Shown: positions 30,098-30,598 of the stretch, in pieces
Layout: the number at the start of each line of letters is the position of its first letter
Position numbering within the stretch: the stretch's first letter is position 1
Assembly (NCBI GenBank): GCA_937892735.1
Contig: CALBGL010000106.1
Span: 1-30,598, forward strand
Length of the DNA: 30,598 bases
Origin: an uncultured Clostridia bacterium
GTDB lineage: Bacteria > Bacillota > Clostridia > Lachnospirales > Bianqueaceae
Reading direction: 5' to 3'
Notes under the pieces: generated by a model
What the model was told of the DNA's origin: nothing
Databases searched by the model: none
The model's input: only the letters and a program-made list of their open reading frames with translations
Translations under genes and position numbers: made by a program

Positions 30098-30598
30098 GGT
30101 TTCTCTCCTTTCTGTACCTGCCAGCCGGGAATGCTGTCCTGAATCGCGCGAAAAACCCGTTCTGTGGTATGCCCAATCTCTTTATTCCAGTCTCGCAGTC
30201 TCTCTTTGAATTCTCCTCGTTTTGTGATGCCATCTGCAGGACAGGGGTTTTTAATAATGGGCAGGTTCATATTTTGGGCAAAGGCGATAATATCTGCTTC
30301 TGGAGTATAGAGAAGAGGCCGAATGGCGTATAATTTGGTTCGATCCCAATATGTGACCGGTGAAAAGGTATGAAGACGGCCCTCATAAAACAGACTCATG
30401 AAAAATGTTTCTATGACATCTTCCTTGTGGTGCCCCAGCGCAATCTTATTACAGTGCATCTGCAGGGCGAAATCATTGAAAGCGCCTTTTCTCATCTTGG
30501 CACAGAGAGAGCAGGGGTTTGACTCTTTACGTTCTTCGAAGACGATGGGGCCAATATCCGTGGAAATTTCATGATAAGGAATCTCATAGGAACGCATG
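30094..30598 (-). CDS. TtcA-type tRNA 2-thiocytidine synthetase / PP-loop protein (3' part, runs off window)
   Basis: The visible 167 codons are the C-terminal two thirds. 'SNPCSLCAKMRKGAFNDFALQMHCNKIALGHHKEDVIETFFMSLFYEGRL' carries the CxxC and the 'GHHxxDxxET' motif of TtcA, and 'IIKNPCPADGITKRGEFKERL' the third Cys. Together these hold a [4Fe-4S] cluster used to thiolate cytidine 32 of some tRNAs. The N-terminal PP-loop (SGGxDS) must lie beyond the right edge. An ATG at 30597 is probably internal, not the start. It overlaps the recombinase start by 4 bp. TilS is less likely because of the Cys pattern. Confidence 0.88.
   Translation of the reverse strand, partial: MRSYEIPYHEISTDIGPIVFEERKESNPCSLCAKMRKGAFNDFALQMHCNKIALGHHKEDVIETFFMSLFYEGRLHTFSPVTYWDRTKLYAIRPLLYTPEADIIAFAQNMNLPIIKNPCPADGITKRGEFKERLRDWNKEIGHTTERVFRAIQDSIPGWQVQKGEKP

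Overview
The window looks like chromosomal core from a spore-forming Clostridia bacterium; Lachnospiraceae is my best guess, not proven. The evidence is the sporulation and germination genes (spmA-spmB, a SpoVAF/GerA-type protein), a lexA/yneA-type SOS pair, an AbrB/SpoVT-type regulator, ATP-dependent PEP carboxykinase, a long (393-residue) clostridial-type PRPP synthetase, a clostridial FeoB variant, strong purine-rich ribosome binding sites and many sigma-A promoters with 17-bp spacers. I see no insertion sequence, CRISPR array, prophage, rRNA or tRNA.

Layout. 1-2.0 kb: 5' part of a PLP aminotransferase (minus), then a divergent stand-alone PurM-like protein (plus). 2.0-4.3 kb: envelope-stress group of pspA, an SPFH/zinc-ribbon protein and a lipoprotein (plus). 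4.4-7.5 kb (minus): a GH43 xylosidase/arabinofuranosidase overlapping a type I methionine aminopeptidase, then an XRE regulator whose zinc-ribbon tail is cut by an in-frame TAA. 7.5-10.1 kb (plus): glycerol kinase behind a repeat-containing, foldable leader, coupled to a fumarylacetoacetate-hydrolase-family enzyme. 10.1-12.3 kb: feoA-feoB, with the feoA ribosome binding site inside a hairpin. 12.4-16.0 kb: a D,D-carboxypeptidase and an ABC-2 exporter pair. 16.0-16.4 kb: AbrB-type regulator (minus). 16.5-17.6 kb: spmA-spmB. 17.7-19.3 kb: pckA (minus). 19.3-19.7 kb: intergenic region with a possible small RNA. 19.7-22.4 kb: tldD-tldE protease pair. 22.5-22.9 kb: intergenic region with a possible 21-codon ORF. 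22.9-25.4 kb (minus): SpoVAF-type protein and a multi-span membrane protein. 25.6-27.5 kb (plus): prs and a LUD-domain protein. 27.7-30.6 kb: lexA (minus), a divergent yneA-like SOS division inhibitor (plus), a tyrosine recombinase (minus) whose 3' end overlaps yneA, and a TtcA-type tRNA thiolation enzyme running off the right edge.

Most genes are housekeeping. The features most worth a second look are the glpK leader with mutually exclusive stems, the nonsense codon between the two cysteine knuckles of the XRE protein, the altered nucleotide-binding loop of the orphan PurM-like protein, hairpins overlapping or abutting the feoA and SPFH ribosome binding sites, the 33-bp convergent overlap of the SOS gene with a recombinase gene, and unexplained short transcription units near 19.5 and 22.6 kb. 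All calls come from reading the sequence; no database search or folding program was run.
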